From Litchfieldia sinesaloumensis (GTDB lineage Bacteria; Bacillota; Bacilli; Bacillales; Bacillaceae_L): a stretch of DNA of 64,000 bases. Of this stretch, positions 1 through 7,606 are shown piece by piece (position 1 is the stretch's first letter; each line of letters opens with the position of its first letter). Position numbers and translations under genes: made by a program. The notes beneath the pieces were generated by a model, which did no database searches, was not told the DNA's origin, and was given only the letters and a program-made list of their open reading frames with translations. The stretch covers positions 885,056 through 949,055 of the forward strand of contig NZ_LT732529.1 in the NCBI RefSeq assembly GCF_900156865.1, read 5' to 3'.

Positions 1-10
1 CTTATCTATT

Positions 11-52
11 AAAAAGGCATTTGACAAGTAAATTGTTGAATGCTTTTTTATT
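11..52 (+). terminator. Intrinsic terminator of the gene upstream of the window
   Basis: AAAAAGGCATT is followed about 15 bases later by AATGCTTTTTT, giving an A/T-rich stem with a T tract. It most likely ends a transcript that starts before the window. Which gene it serves cannot be seen; in B. subtilis the ftsZ region lies upstream. Confidence 0.6.
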
Positions 53-146
53 ATTCCCCTTTTTTAAATCCATTCTCCTTTGTTCTAAGTTAACTGACAA
101 AATAAGAACTAATCCTTCAAAATTTCTCTTTTATTATCGGCATGAA

Positions 147-180
147 ATGACAGACTTCCATATAAGATGTACTATATACT
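147..180 (+). promoter_or_regulatory. spoIIG-type promoter with 22-bp spacer
   Basis: ATGACA (147-152) and TATACT (175-180) are separated by exactly 22 bases. The B. subtilis spoIIG promoter is known for this abnormal 22-bp spacing, which makes sigma-A RNA polymerase depend on Spo0A~P. TGACAAA at 95-101 is a weak 0A-box candidate; no clean tandem 0A boxes were found by eye. The start site would fall near 187, leaving a leader of about 75 bases before spoIIGA. Confidence 0.65.
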
Positions 181-263
181 AATTTCTAAGATTAAAAATT
201 TAATAAAAATAGTGTTAAAGCGTATGAAAAAGTATAGTGACTATTAGTGAAAGGAGAAATAGA

Positions 264-1190
264 TTGTCTATCTATATAGATGTAATCTGGTTGTTAAACT
301 TTTTCTTTGACGCCCTATTATTACTGTTAACTGCTATGATATTAAAACGTAGGATTGTCAAATGGAGAATTTTAGTAGGTTCTTTTATTGGGTCTTTGCT
401 CGTACTATTAGTGGTCTCTCCTTTTGCTGTGTTAGGGTCACATCCTATTACAAAGCTACTCTTTTCGATTGTGATTGTTGGAGTCGCATTTGGATATAAA
501 AGATTTCGCTATTTTATCCAAGGACTTTTAACCTTTTATTTTGCTACTTTCATGATTGGAGGTGGGATGATAGGGGTTCATTATTTCATGGAATTTGATG
601 TGAAAGTATTTGATGGATCTATTCTAACTAAATCTTCGGGCTATGGTAATCCAATTAGCTGGGGATTTGTATTGTTAGGTTTTCCGATTTTATGGTATTT
701 CTCTAAAAATAGAATTGAGGATATCGAGACGAAGCAAGTATTTTATGACCAGATTGTAGCTGTAAAGATTGTGATTGATGATGTAACAATACATTTAAAT
801 GGATTAGTAGACAGTGGTAATCAATTGTTTGATCCGATTACGAAAAGCCCAGTTATGATCTTGGATATAAATAAATATGAACATTTATTCCCGAAACCGT
901 TAATTGAACAATCAAAAAATATTGAGCTTTTAACAAATGACACAAATTCCGAATCACATAAATGGGAAAGTCGTGTAAGACTTATTCCATACCGAGGGGT
1001 TGGACAGGAGCATCAATTTTTACTAGCAGTTAAACCTGACCAGATTACAATCTATGAAGGGAATAAAGAAAATACTGTGAAAAAAGGTCTGGTGGCCATC
1101 AATCATACAACTCTGTCAACAGATGGGGAGTATGATTGTATCATTCATCCGAAAATGCTTGTTTCTGCCTCTATTCCGTCTGCATCTTAA
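264..1190 (+). CDS. spoIIGA: SpoIIGA, pro-sigma-E processing aspartic protease
   Basis: Membrane protease that removes the pro-peptide from pro-sigma-E in the mother cell after asymmetric septation. The TTG at 264 is preferred over an in-frame upstream start at 237 because AAAGGAGAA (250-257) sits about 7 bases before it. It gives 308 residues starting SIYIDVIWLLNF, matching the B. subtilis protein (about 309). The first 150 residues form about five hydrophobic segments. The cytosolic C-terminal half holds VDSGNQLFDP, whose Asp falls at residue 183 with this start, the position of the known catalytic Asp. RLIPYRGVG and IIHPKML near the end are family-typical. It is the first gene of the spoIIG operon, 74 bases before its substrate gene sigE. 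Confidence 0.96.
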   Translation: MSIYIDVIWLLNFFFDALLLLLTAMILKRRIVKWRILVGSFIGSLLVLLVVSPFAVLGSHPITKLLFSIVIVGVAFGYKRFRYFIQGLLTFYFATFMIGGGMIGVHYFMEFDVKVFDGSILTKSSGYGNPISWGFVLLGFPILWYFSKNRIEDIETKQVFYDQIVAVKIVIDDVTIHLNGLVDSGNQLFDPITKSPVMILDINKYEHLFPKPLIEQSKNIELLTNDTNSESHKWESRVRLIPYRGVGQEHQFLLAVKPDQITIYEGNKENTVKKGLVAINHTTLSTDGEYDCIIHPKMLVSASIPSAS

Positions 1191-1264
1191 CAAGAAGTCA
1201 AACTAAATAATGCTTATAAATATCATACTCATGTTTTTTACAAATTAGAAGGGAGAACGTACCT

Positions 1265-1984
1265 GTGGCTAAACTAAAATTAAAGCTTACATATTGGTGG
1301 TATAAAATATTACTTAAATTAGGTCTCAAAACTGATGAGATTTATTATATCGGAGGAAGTGAAGCATTACCTCCACCTCTTTCAAAGGATGAGGAAGAAG
1401 TCCTCTTAAATAAGCTACCTAGTGGTGATAAGGCTGCGAGATCAATACTAATAGAAAGAAATCTACGACTTGTCGTTTACATCGCACGAAAGTTTGAAAA
1501 TACCGGTATTAACATCGAGGATTTAATAAGCATTGGAACGATCGGACTAATCAAAGCTGTAAATACCTTTAACCCTGAAAAGAAAATTAAACTCGCAACC
1601 TACGCATCAAGATGTATTGAAAATGAGATTTTGATGTATTTGCGACGAAATAATAAAATTAGGTCGGAAGTATCCTTTGATGAACCATTAAATATCGATT
1701 GGGATGGTAATGAATTATTATTATCCGATGTGTTAGGAACAGAGGAGGATATTATCACAAAGGATTTGGAGGCAAATGTCGACCGCAAGCTTTTGGTGAA
1801 GGCATTACACCAACTTAATGATCGTGAAAAACAGATTATGGAGCTGCGATTTGGGCTCATTGGTGGAGAAGAAAAAACGCAAAAGGACGTTGCGGATATG
1901 CTTGGGATTTCCCAATCCTATATTTCAAGATTAGAAAAACGAATCATAAAACGTCTGCGTAAAGAATTCAATAAGATGGTCTGA
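1265..1984 (+). CDS. sigE: RNA polymerase sigma-E precursor (mother-cell sporulation sigma factor)
   Basis: Sigma-70 family factor for early mother-cell sporulation genes. GTG start at 1265 with GAAGGGAGAA upstream; 239 residues, as in B. subtilis. The N-terminal roughly 27 residues are basic and hydrophobic ([19 protein letters not shown]) and form the pro-sequence that anchors the inactive precursor. Region 2 follows ([17 protein letters not shown], then [19 protein letters not shown]), and region 4 ends with the helix-turn-helix [19 protein letters not shown]. Transcribed with spoIIGA, whose product processes it. No terminator is obvious between it and sigG. Confidence 0.98.
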   Translation: MAKLKLKLTYWWYKILLKLGLKTDEIYYIGGSEALPPPLSKDEEEVLLNKLPSGDKAARSILIERNLRLVVYIARKFENTGINIEDLISIGTIGLIKAVNTFNPEKKIKLATYASRCIENEILMYLRRNNKIRSEVSFDEPLNIDWDGNELLLSDVLGTEEDIITKDLEANVDRKLLVKALHQLNDREKQIMELRFGLIGGEEKTQKDVADMLGISQSYISRLEKRIIKRLRKEFNKMV

Positions 1985-2065
1985 ATGGAAAATTTATTTC
2001 GGACGCAACCTGTTGATTTAACTGTTTTTTTACATTTATTCTGGAAATAGTTGTGAATTAGAAAT

Positions 2066-2093
2066 GCATATTTTTCCCTCTAACGGAGATACT
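2066..2093 (+). promoter_or_regulatory. Sigma-F-like promoter for sigG
   Basis: GCATA (2066-2070) is followed 14 bases later by GGAGATACT (2085-2093), matching the GGnrAnAnT sigma-F -10 consensus. The spacer is one base shorter than the commonly quoted 15. Forespore sigG transcription by sigma-F, then by sigma-G itself, is established in B. subtilis. Confidence 0.5.
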
Positions 2094-2130
2094 TAACTTT
2101 GTACAGCAACTCCTGTTAGGAGGGAAAGAA

Positions 2131-2910
2131 TTGACTCGAAATAAAGTAGAAATTTGTGGTGTTGATACTTCAAAACTTCCAGTACTAAAGAATGAAGAGA
2201 TGAGACAGTTATTTAGACAAATGCAAAGTGGTGATTTGTCTGCTCGCGATAAGCTCGTAAATGGAAATTTACGACTTGTTCTCAGTGTCATTCAACGTTT
2301 TAACAACAGAGGAGAATTTGTAGATGATTTATTTCAAGTCGGATGCATTGGCTTAATGAAATCAATCGATAATTTTGACCTTGGTCAGAATGTGAAATTC
2401 TCCACCTATGCGGTACCGATGATTATCGGTGAAATTCGGCGCTATTTACGAGACAACAATCCTATCAGGGTGTCACGTTCACTTCGTGACATTGCCTATA
2501 AGGCTTTGCAAGTAAGAGAGCGTTTGATGAGTGAAACATCGAGGGAACCAACTGCTGAAGAAATCTCAAAGGTTCTCGAAGTGCCACACGAGGAAATAGT
2601 ATTTGCACTTGATGCCATTCAAGACCCTGTATCATTATTTGAACCTATCTATAATGATGGGGGAGATCCAATCTATGTGATGGATCAATTAAGTGATGAA
2701 CGAAACCGTGATTCAAACTGGATTGAGGAAATCGCCTTAAAGGAAGGTATGAGACGATTAAACGATCGCGAAAAGTTAATCCTTCGTAAACGATTTTTTC
2801 AAGGTAAAACACAAATGGAAGTTGCTGAAGAAATCGGAATCTCTCAAGCCCAAGTATCACGTCTTGAAAAAGCTGCAATCAAACAAATGAATAAGAATAT
2901 CCAAAATTAA
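2131..2910 (+). CDS. sigG: RNA polymerase sigma-G (late forespore sigma factor)
   Basis: Sigma-70 family factor that drives late forespore genes, including those for spore DNA protection and germination. TTG start at 2131 with a very strong ribosome site, TTAGGAGGGAAAG. 259 residues (about 260 in B. subtilis). Region 2 reads GNLRLVLSVIQRFNNRG and KFSTYAVPMIIGEIRRYLRD; the region 4 helix-turn-helix is VAEEIGISQAQVSRLEKAA. No pro-sequence, consistent with control by SpoIIAB and the SpoIIIA/SpoIIQ channel rather than proteolysis. Ends at a strong terminator. In B. subtilis ylmA and ylmB lie between sigG and ylmC; both are missing here. Confidence 0.98.
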   Translation: MTRNKVEICGVDTSKLPVLKNEEMRQLFRQMQSGDLSARDKLVNGNLRLVLSVIQRFNNRGEFVDDLFQVGCIGLMKSIDNFDLGQNVKFSTYAVPMIIGEIRRYLRDNNPIRVSRSLRDIAYKALQVRERLMSETSREPTAEEISKVLEVPHEEIVFALDAIQDPVSLFEPIYNDGGDPIYVMDQLSDERNRDSNWIEEIALKEGMRRLNDREKLILRKRFFQGKTQMEVAEEIGISQAQVSRLEKAAIKQMNKNIQN

Positions 2911-2962
2911 ATGGCTAAATGCCATTTATGGACAAGTTATAGCATGGATAAGTCAAATAACT

Positions 2963-2992
2963 AGACATTCGATATATTCGAATGTCTTTTTT
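2963..2992 (+). terminator. Intrinsic terminator after sigG
   Basis: Perfect 10-bp stem AGACATTCGA / TCGAATGTCT with a 5-base loop, followed by TTTTTT. Isolates the sigma-factor block from ylmC. Confidence 0.85.
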
Positions 2993-3058
2993 ATCTCATA
3001 AAAAGGAGTGAGTCAGGCATATAAATATACAATAGTAGGAATATAGGGGGCGTGGGAT

Positions 3059-3304
3059 ATGGTTAGGATTTCTGATTTTCAGGCAAAGGATGTTGTAAGT
3101 GTTGTCGATGGGAAGAGGCTTGGGAATATCGGGGACATCGATATCAACCTAACAACTGGAAAAATAGAATCGATAATTATTGGCGGTTACGGGAAGGTTT
3201 TGGGCTTATTTGGACGCGATGAAGAGATTGTCATTCCATGGAGAAATATAATAAAAGTAGGGAAGGATGTCATATTAGTAAGAACAGAGAGTCAAATCGA
3301 ATAA
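3059..3304 (+). CDS. ylmC: YlmC/YmxH family PRC-barrel protein
   Basis: Small 81-residue protein of the PRC-barrel family; molecular role unknown. ATG at 3059 with TAGGGGG 10 bases upstream. The sequence shows the family signature: DFQAKDVVSV, GNIGDIDINLTTGKI and VIPWRNIIKVGKDVILV, a single beta-barrel domain that usually mediates protein or RNA contacts. It stands between the sigG terminator and ylmD, as in B. subtilis once ylmA/ylmB are discounted. Identification rests on similarity to the remembered B. subtilis protein; the function is not inferable from sequence. Confidence 0.88.
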   Translation: MVRISDFQAKDVVSVVDGKRLGNIGDIDINLTTGKIESIIIGGYGKVLGLFGRDEEIVIPWRNIIKVGKDVILVRTESQIE

Positions 3305-3358
3305 TCTTAGCTTATTTGACATTTTTGCTAACATAATCTCCTTTCTTTTGCTAAGATA

Positions 3359-3367
3359 TGATAAAAT
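3359..3367 (+). promoter_or_regulatory. Possible extended -10 promoter for the ylmD cluster
   Basis: TGATAAAAT reads as an extended -10 (TGnTAAAAT) about 90 bases before ylmD. No good -35 lies 17 bases upstream, so support is weak. Confidence 0.3.
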
Positions 3368-3456
3368 AAGCAAAAGAAGGGCCTATTTATTAAGAATAAT
3401 AAAAAAATGTCGACCAATTTTTAAAGGTTGATTATGATAAATAAAGGGATGTTGTT

Positions 3457-4278
3457 ATGAAGGTTGAACCATTTATTCAGAATTCAGAACAAGTGTTAAC
3501 ATTCAATGGATGGAATCATTTTTCTAATCAGCTGGTCGTTGGTTTTACCACAAAAAATGGTGGATGTAGTGATAAGGAATTTAAATCCTTAAATCTTGGG
3601 TTGCATGTAAAAGATGAGTACAACACTGTTGTCTCCAATCGAAGAATATTGGCAGACATTCTCCAATTTCCTACTGAAAACTGGGTATGTTCTGAGCAAA
3701 CACATAAAAATACAATCGCTAAGGTCATGTTAGATGATCTTGGTGCAGGGGTTTTTACATACGAGGATAGCATAAAGGACACTGATGGTTTATATACAAC
3801 TCAAAAAAATATCCTGTTAACTCTTTGTTTTGCTGACTGTGTTCCGTTGTACTTTTTTGCACCTTCAAAGCAGATAATCGGTATAGCTCATGCAGGATGG
3901 AAGGGAACGGTTCATGATATTGCAGGAGAGCTAGTTCGTGCTTGGGCTAAAGAGGGTGTCATGCCTCATGAAATCCATGCTTTAATCGGACCAGCAATTG
4001 ATAATTGCTGCTATATTGTGGATGATTACGTGCTGAACTTTGTTAGTGCTTTGGATGAAGTTAATCAAAAAACATACGAGAAAGTAAGTGACAACCAGTA
4101 TCGATTAGATTTGAAAATAATGAATTACCAACTAATGGTAAGAGCAGGGATTCCTCCTGAACATATTCAAGTTTCCTCATATTGTACATCTTGTGAGAAT
4201 CAGCTATTCTTTTCACACCGGAGAGATGCCGGGAAAACGGGAAGAATGATGAGTTTTATTGGCTTTAAGGAGGATTAA
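3457..4278 (+). CDS. ylmD: YlmD, multicopper-oxidase-like purine nucleoside phosphorylase family
   Basis: Member of the DUF152/YfiH family, once called laccase domain proteins. Characterised members act as zinc-dependent purine nucleoside phosphorylases or adenosine deaminases. ATG at 3457 with AAAGGGA upstream; 273 residues. The metal/active-site residues are visible: His83 in EQTHKN, Cys128 in CFADCVPL and His145 in [15 protein letters not shown] and [14 protein letters not shown] near the end complete the family pattern. It starts the ylmD-ylmE-sepF-ylmG run, and its stop lies 7 bases before ylmE. The physiological substrate in this organism is inferred only from the family. Confidence 0.92.
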   Translation: MKVEPFIQNSEQVLTFNGWNHFSNQLVVGFTTKNGGCSDKEFKSLNLGLHVKDEYNTVVSNRRILADILQFPTENWVCSEQTHKNTIAKVMLDDLGAGVFTYEDSIKDTDGLYTTQKNILLTLCFADCVPLYFFAPSKQIIGIAHAGWKGTVHDIAGELVRAWAKEGVMPHEIHALIGPAIDNCCYIVDDYVLNFVSALDEVNQKTYEKVSDNQYRLDLKIMNYQLMVRAGIPPEHIQVSSYCTSCENQLFFSHRRDAGKTGRMMSFIGFKED

Positions 4279-4285
4279 AATAAAA

Positions 4286-4963
4286 ATGAGCGTAAAAGAT
4301 AATCTGTTAAACATTCAAGAACACATTGCGCAGGCATGTAAACGATCCAACCGCAGAGAAGATTCTGTTTCAATCATTGCGGTTACAAAATATGTTAGTA
4401 TTGAAACGACAAGAGAAGCCATTAATGCTGGAATTTACCATATTGGAGAAAATCGTGATGATGGACTGTTAAACAAGCAGGAATCACTTGGCGATGAACC
4501 AACATGGCATTTTATAGGATCTCTTCAGACTAAAAAAGTAAAAAGGATTGTCAATAAAGTGGATTACATTCATTCACTTGATCGAATTTCTTTAGCGGAG
4601 GAAATACATAAGCGCGCAACAAATAAGGTGAAATGTTTTGTTCAGGTGAATACATCTGGGGAAGAATCAAAACATGGTATGTCACCGGAGCATCTAAAGC
4701 CTTTCATAAAGGAACTCGAAAAATTTTCTTCCATTGAGGTCGTGGGATTAATGACAATGGCCCCATTCACTGAAGATACTACTAACATACGCAAATGCTT
4801 CCAGAAGTTACGTACGCTAAGAGACGATGTACAAGCCCTTGGTTTACCATATGCTCCTTGTACAGAATTATCTATGGGTATGTCCAATGATTTTGAAATT
4901 GCCATTGAAGAAGGGGCCACTTTCATTCGCATTGGTACATCCCTCGTAGGAAAAGAGTTTTAG
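4286..4963 (+). CDS. ylmE: YggS/YlmE family pyridoxal-phosphate homeostasis protein
   Basis: Binds pyridoxal 5'-phosphate and is thought to buffer PLP and influence amino-acid pools; no catalytic reaction is established. ATG at 4286 is chosen over an in-frame upstream start at 4259 because AAGGAGG (4267-4273) precedes it, though with a longish spacer of about 12 bases; the upstream start would also overlap ylmD. 225 residues forming one alanine-racemase-like TIM barrel. The PLP lysine is Lys35 in [26 protein letters not shown] and [13 protein letters not shown] are conserved blocks. Clustering next to sepF is typical of Gram-positives. Confidence 0.94.
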   Translation: MSVKDNLLNIQEHIAQACKRSNRREDSVSIIAVTKYVSIETTREAINAGIYHIGENRDDGLLNKQESLGDEPTWHFIGSLQTKKVKRIVNKVDYIHSLDRISLAEEIHKRATNKVKCFVQVNTSGEESKHGMSPEHLKPFIKELEKFSSIEVVGLMTMAPFTEDTTNIRKCFQKLRTLRDDVQALGLPYAPCTELSMGMSNDFEIAIEEGATFIRIGTSLVGKEF

Positions 4964-4991
4964 CGCATTTGAATAAAGAGAGGTGTTATAA

Positions 4992-5426
4992 ATGAGTATA
5001 AAAACCAAATTTAAAAGTTTTTTTGCGTTAGAGGATGAATATGATTATGATGAGGAAGATTATTTTGAAGAAGAAGTGGAGCCTACAAAACCCACAAAAC
5101 CTGCTACAAAACAAAATGTAGTAAGCTTACAAAGCGTTCAGAAGTCTTCAAAAGTCATCCTGTTTGAACCACGTGTATATGCTGAGGCACAGGAGATTGC
5201 AGATCATTTAAAGAATAGACGAGCAGTCGTTGTAAACCTTCAACGCGTTGAGCACAATCAGGCAAAAAGAATTGTTGACTTTTTAAGTGGTACAGTCTAT
5301 GCAATTGGTGGAGATATACAACGAATTGGTTCTAATATATTCTTGTGTACTCCTGATAATGTCGATGTTTCAGGAAATATCTCTGAGATTGTCTCTAATG
5401 AAGAATATACTGAAAAGGGGTGGTAA
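4992..5426 (+). CDS. sepF: SepF, cell-division protein (FtsZ bundler and membrane anchor)
   Basis: Cytosolic division protein that polymerises into rings, bundles FtsZ and tethers it to the membrane. 144 residues (about 150 in B. subtilis). The N-terminus [13 protein letters not shown] is the amphipathic membrane helix. A very acidic linker follows (residues 15-30), then the globular SepF domain from about residue 55 ([19 protein letters not shown] through [14 protein letters not shown]). ATG at 4992 with AGAGAGGTG upstream. The 28-base gap after ylmE and 6-base gap before ylmG indicate one operon. Confidence 0.96.
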   Translation: MSIKTKFKSFFALEDEYDYDEEDYFEEEVEPTKPTKPATKQNVVSLQSVQKSSKVILFEPRVYAEAQEIADHLKNRRAVVVNLQRVEHNQAKRIVDFLSGTVYAIGGDIQRIGSNIFLCTPDNVDVSGNISEIVSNEEYTEKGW

Positions 5427-5432
5427 TCGAAA

Positions 5433-5693
5433 ATGGGTCTTATTTTCGGTATTTTAAGTCAAGTGCTTGTGTTGTATTCTTACGCACTTATCATCTATAT
5501 TTTATTGTCATGGTTTCCAAATGCTAGGGAGTCTGGAATTGGCCAGTTTCTAGCAAGAATCTGTGAACCATATTTGGAACCATTTAGACGATTTATACCT
5601 CCACTAGGAATGATCGATATTTCTCCGATTGTTGCAATCCTAGTTCTCAACTTCGCTGGAAGAGGAGTTTATGCGTTACAAAACATGTTCTAA
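5433..5693 (+). CDS. ylmG: YlmG, YggT family integral membrane protein
   Basis: Small membrane protein of 86 residues. Two hydrophobic segments are visible, about residues 2-24 ([20 protein letters not shown]) and 60-82 ([15 protein letters not shown]), joined by [21 protein letters not shown], the family signature loop. YggT relatives in plastids and cyanobacteria affect nucleoid or thylakoid organisation, and in bacteria the gene travels with division genes; its bacterial role is not defined. ATG at 5433, 6 bases after sepF, with GGGGTGG upstream. Confidence 0.92.
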   Translation: MGLIFGILSQVLVLYSYALIIYILLSWFPNARESGIGQFLARICEPYLEPFRRFIPPLGMIDISPIVAILVLNFAGRGVYALQNMF

Positions 5694-5728
5694 AGGACCT
5701 TTTATGAGGTCCCTTTCTTCATTTTTGA
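5694..5728 (+). terminator. Weak intrinsic terminator after ylmG
   Basis: GGACCT / AGGTCC stem with a 6-base loop, then a T-rich but interrupted tail (CTTTCTTCATTTTT). May terminate only partially before rqcP. Confidence 0.5.
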
Positions 5729-5812
5729 CAAGGCTAAAATTGTTATAGTCCAAAGTCAAATAAAATAGGCTGCATTTCTTAAGCTTTTTTATTTAAAAGA
5801 GGTATCTACATT

Positions 5813-6586
5813 ATGAATTTATATCAACATTTTCGAAAAGAAGAGCATGCGTTCATTGATCAAGTTTTGGAATGGAAACAGCTTGTAGAAAACCAATACA
5901 GTCCCAAGTTAACTGATTTCCTAGATCCACGTGAACAGGAGATTGTAAAACAAGTGATTGGTACAAACGGAGACACGCTTGTTGATTTTTTTGGTGGAAA
6001 AGAAGGGCTTGAACGCAAGAGGGCTTTAATATATCCAACCTATTTTTCTCCAAATGAAGATGACTATAATCTTTCCTATTTTGAACTAAAGTATCCTGTC
6101 AAATTTGTTACTGTGGACCATCGTAAGGTGCTTGGTTCACTAATGTCACTTGGATTGAAACGATCTAAGTTTGGAGACATCCTAACCCACGATGAGAGAA
6201 TTCAATTAATCGTTGCGAAAGAGATTGCTGATTTTGTACGAATGAATTTAAACTCGGTTGGAAAAGCAACTGTTTCATTGACAGAAATACCTGTAACCGA
6301 AATTCTATTGGTAAATGAAGATTGGACAGAGCAAGTTGTTACAGTTTCTTCGTTGCGATTAGATACCGTACTTTCGTCGGTCTTAAATGTTTCCAGACAA
6401 AAAGTACAAGCTCTTATAGAAAATGGTCTTGTTAAAGTGAATTGGAAGGTAATTGATCAAACATCATTTGAATGTAAGGAAAGTGATGTTCTCTCTGTTC
6501 GTGGATATGGGAGAAGCAAACTCCATTCAATTGATGGAAAAACGAAAAGAGATAAATGGAGAATAAATGTAGGAAGACAAAAATAA
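5813..6586 (+). CDS. rqcP: RqcP (YlmH), S4-domain ribosome quality-control factor
   Basis: RNA-binding protein of 257 residues, homologous to B. subtilis YlmH/RqcP. That protein binds stalled 50S-peptidyl-tRNA complexes and works with RqcH to add C-terminal alanine tails. The N-terminal 150 residues are the YlmH-type region (DFLDPREQEIVKQVI, FFGGKEGLERKRA). The C-terminal S4 RNA-binding domain starts near residue 180 (SLRLDTVLSSVLNVSRQKV, then LIENGLVKVNWK). ATG at 5813 with AAAAGAGGTA upstream. RqcH is also in this window, about 18 kb downstream on the other strand. Confidence 0.93.
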   Translation: MNLYQHFRKEEHAFIDQVLEWKQLVENQYSPKLTDFLDPREQEIVKQVIGTNGDTLVDFFGGKEGLERKRALIYPTYFSPNEDDYNLSYFELKYPVKFVTVDHRKVLGSLMSLGLKRSKFGDILTHDERIQLIVAKEIADFVRMNLNSVGKATVSLTEIPVTEILLVNEDWTEQVVTVSSLRLDTVLSSVLNVSRQKVQALIENGLVKVNWKVIDQTSFECKESDVLSVRGYGRSKLHSIDGKTKRDKWRINVGRQK

Positions 6587-6684
6587 TTGAAAACAATGCA
6601 GGAATTTCTTCTTTTTTGTCGAAATGTAAAGTATCATTCAAATAGAGAATGTTTTTTATCTATTAATTTTTGGAGGTGGCATTC

Positions 6685-7185
6685 GTGCCTTTAACGCCAT
6701 TAGATATTCATAATAAAGAATTTAATAAAGGCTTTCGTGGTTATGATGAAGATGAGGTAAATGAATTTCTAGATCAAGTCATTAAAGACTATGAGTTGGT
6801 TATTCGTGAAAAAAAAGAGCTTGAATCAAAGCTATCAGAATTAAATGAGAAACTTGGTCATTTTACAAATATCGAAGAAACATTAAATAAATCAATTCTA
6901 ATTGCTCAAGAAACAGCTGAAGAAGTAAAGCGTAATGCTTCCAAGGAAGCAAAACTAATTATTAAAGAAGCAGAAAAGAATGCTGATCGTATTATTAATG
7001 AATCACTAGCTAAATCTAGGAAGATATCAATCGAAATTGAAGAATTAAAGAAACAATCCAAAGTATTTAAAACAAGATTTAAGATGCTAATTGAAGCTCA
7101 GCTTGATCTTTTAAATAACGATGATTGGGATCACTTAATGGAATATAACGTAGAGCCTGTGTTTGCGGAGTCAGAAGAAAACTAG
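6685..7185 (+). CDS. divIVA: DivIVA, polar/septal scaffold protein
   Basis: Coiled-coil scaffold that binds negatively curved membrane at division septa and poles; in B. subtilis it recruits MinJ and, during sporulation, RacA. The GTG at 6685 is chosen because TGGAGGTGG (6671-6679) precedes it with ideal spacing; it gives PLTPLDIHNKEFNKGFRGYD, the canonical N-terminus. An in-frame ATG at 6670 lies upstream of that ribosome site. 166 residues (164 in B. subtilis). The N-terminal lipid-binding domain is residues 1-60; the rest is heptad-rich coiled coil (ETAEEVKRNASKEAKLIIKE). Last gene of the ylm cluster. Confidence 0.97.
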   Translation: MPLTPLDIHNKEFNKGFRGYDEDEVNEFLDQVIKDYELVIREKKELESKLSELNEKLGHFTNIEETLNKSILIAQETAEEVKRNASKEAKLIIKEAEKNADRIINESLAKSRKISIEIEELKKQSKVFKTRFKMLIEAQLDLLNNDDWDHLMEYNVEPVFAESEEN

Positions 7186-7194
7186 TTTGAATAC

Positions 7195-7223
7195 TTGACT
7201 CTTTTGTTCATTACGCATATAAT
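7195..7223 (+). promoter_or_regulatory. Sigma-A promoter for the ileS T-box transcript
   Basis: TTGACT (7195-7200), 17-base spacer, TATAAT (7218-7223). Close to consensus and immediately upstream of the T-box leader. Confidence 0.9.
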
Positions 7224-7254
7224 TTTAAAACAACTAATTACACTTGAATACAAA

Positions 7255-7495
7255 AAGTAGCTATGAAAGGGACAGTAGTTTTTGTCGTTCTTATGTTAGC
7301 GAGTCAGGGTTGGTGGAAGCCTGATATAAGTGATAAAAATGAAAATCACCCTGGAGTTCGATGCTGAACATATATAAATGGTTCAACTATACCCTGTATA
7401 TTGACATTTCTAAGTAAGCATATCGCGAATCATTCACGTTACGAATGTCGAGTGGACGAATATAGTATATTTGTCTATAAGGGTGGTACCGCGAG
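7255..7495 (+). promoter_or_regulatory. T-box riboswitch (isoleucine) of ileS
   Basis: The 421-base gap before ileS holds a T-box leader. GGGACAGTAG near 7269 begins stem I; AGCGAGTCAGGGTTGGTGG and GCCTGAT form the distal stem I. The probable specifier codon is ATC (Ile) at 7345-7347, within GAAAATCACCCTGG. The T-box proper is AAGGGTGGTACCGCG (7479-7493), whose TGGT pairs with the ACCA end of uncharged tRNA. Specifier assignment is by pattern, not by folding. Confidence 0.92.
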
Positions 7496-7533
7496 AGCCT
7501 TCTCGTCCCTTTTTGGGATGAGAGGGCTTTTTT
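7496..7533 (+). terminator. T-box terminator hairpin
   Basis: AGCCTTCTCGTCCC (7496-7509) pairs with GGGATGAGAGGGCT (7515-7528), followed by TTTTTT. It is exclusive with the antiterminator that includes the T-box bulge. Confidence 0.92.
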
Positions 7534-7606
7534 GTATTCAACTCGTGTTTACTACCTGTCCATAGAAGCTGCAAGTAAGTTTTATCTAATTTAGGAGGAA
7601 AAGGTT

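Noticed and set aside
3410-3438. TCGACC-N17-TATGAT before ylmD
   Set aside because: Initiation from it would start inside the ylmD ribosome site, leaving no usable leader.
5725-5748. TTGACA upstream of rqcP as a sigma-A promoter
   Set aside because: The only -10-like sequence (TATAGT) is about 13 bases away, too close for sigma-A.
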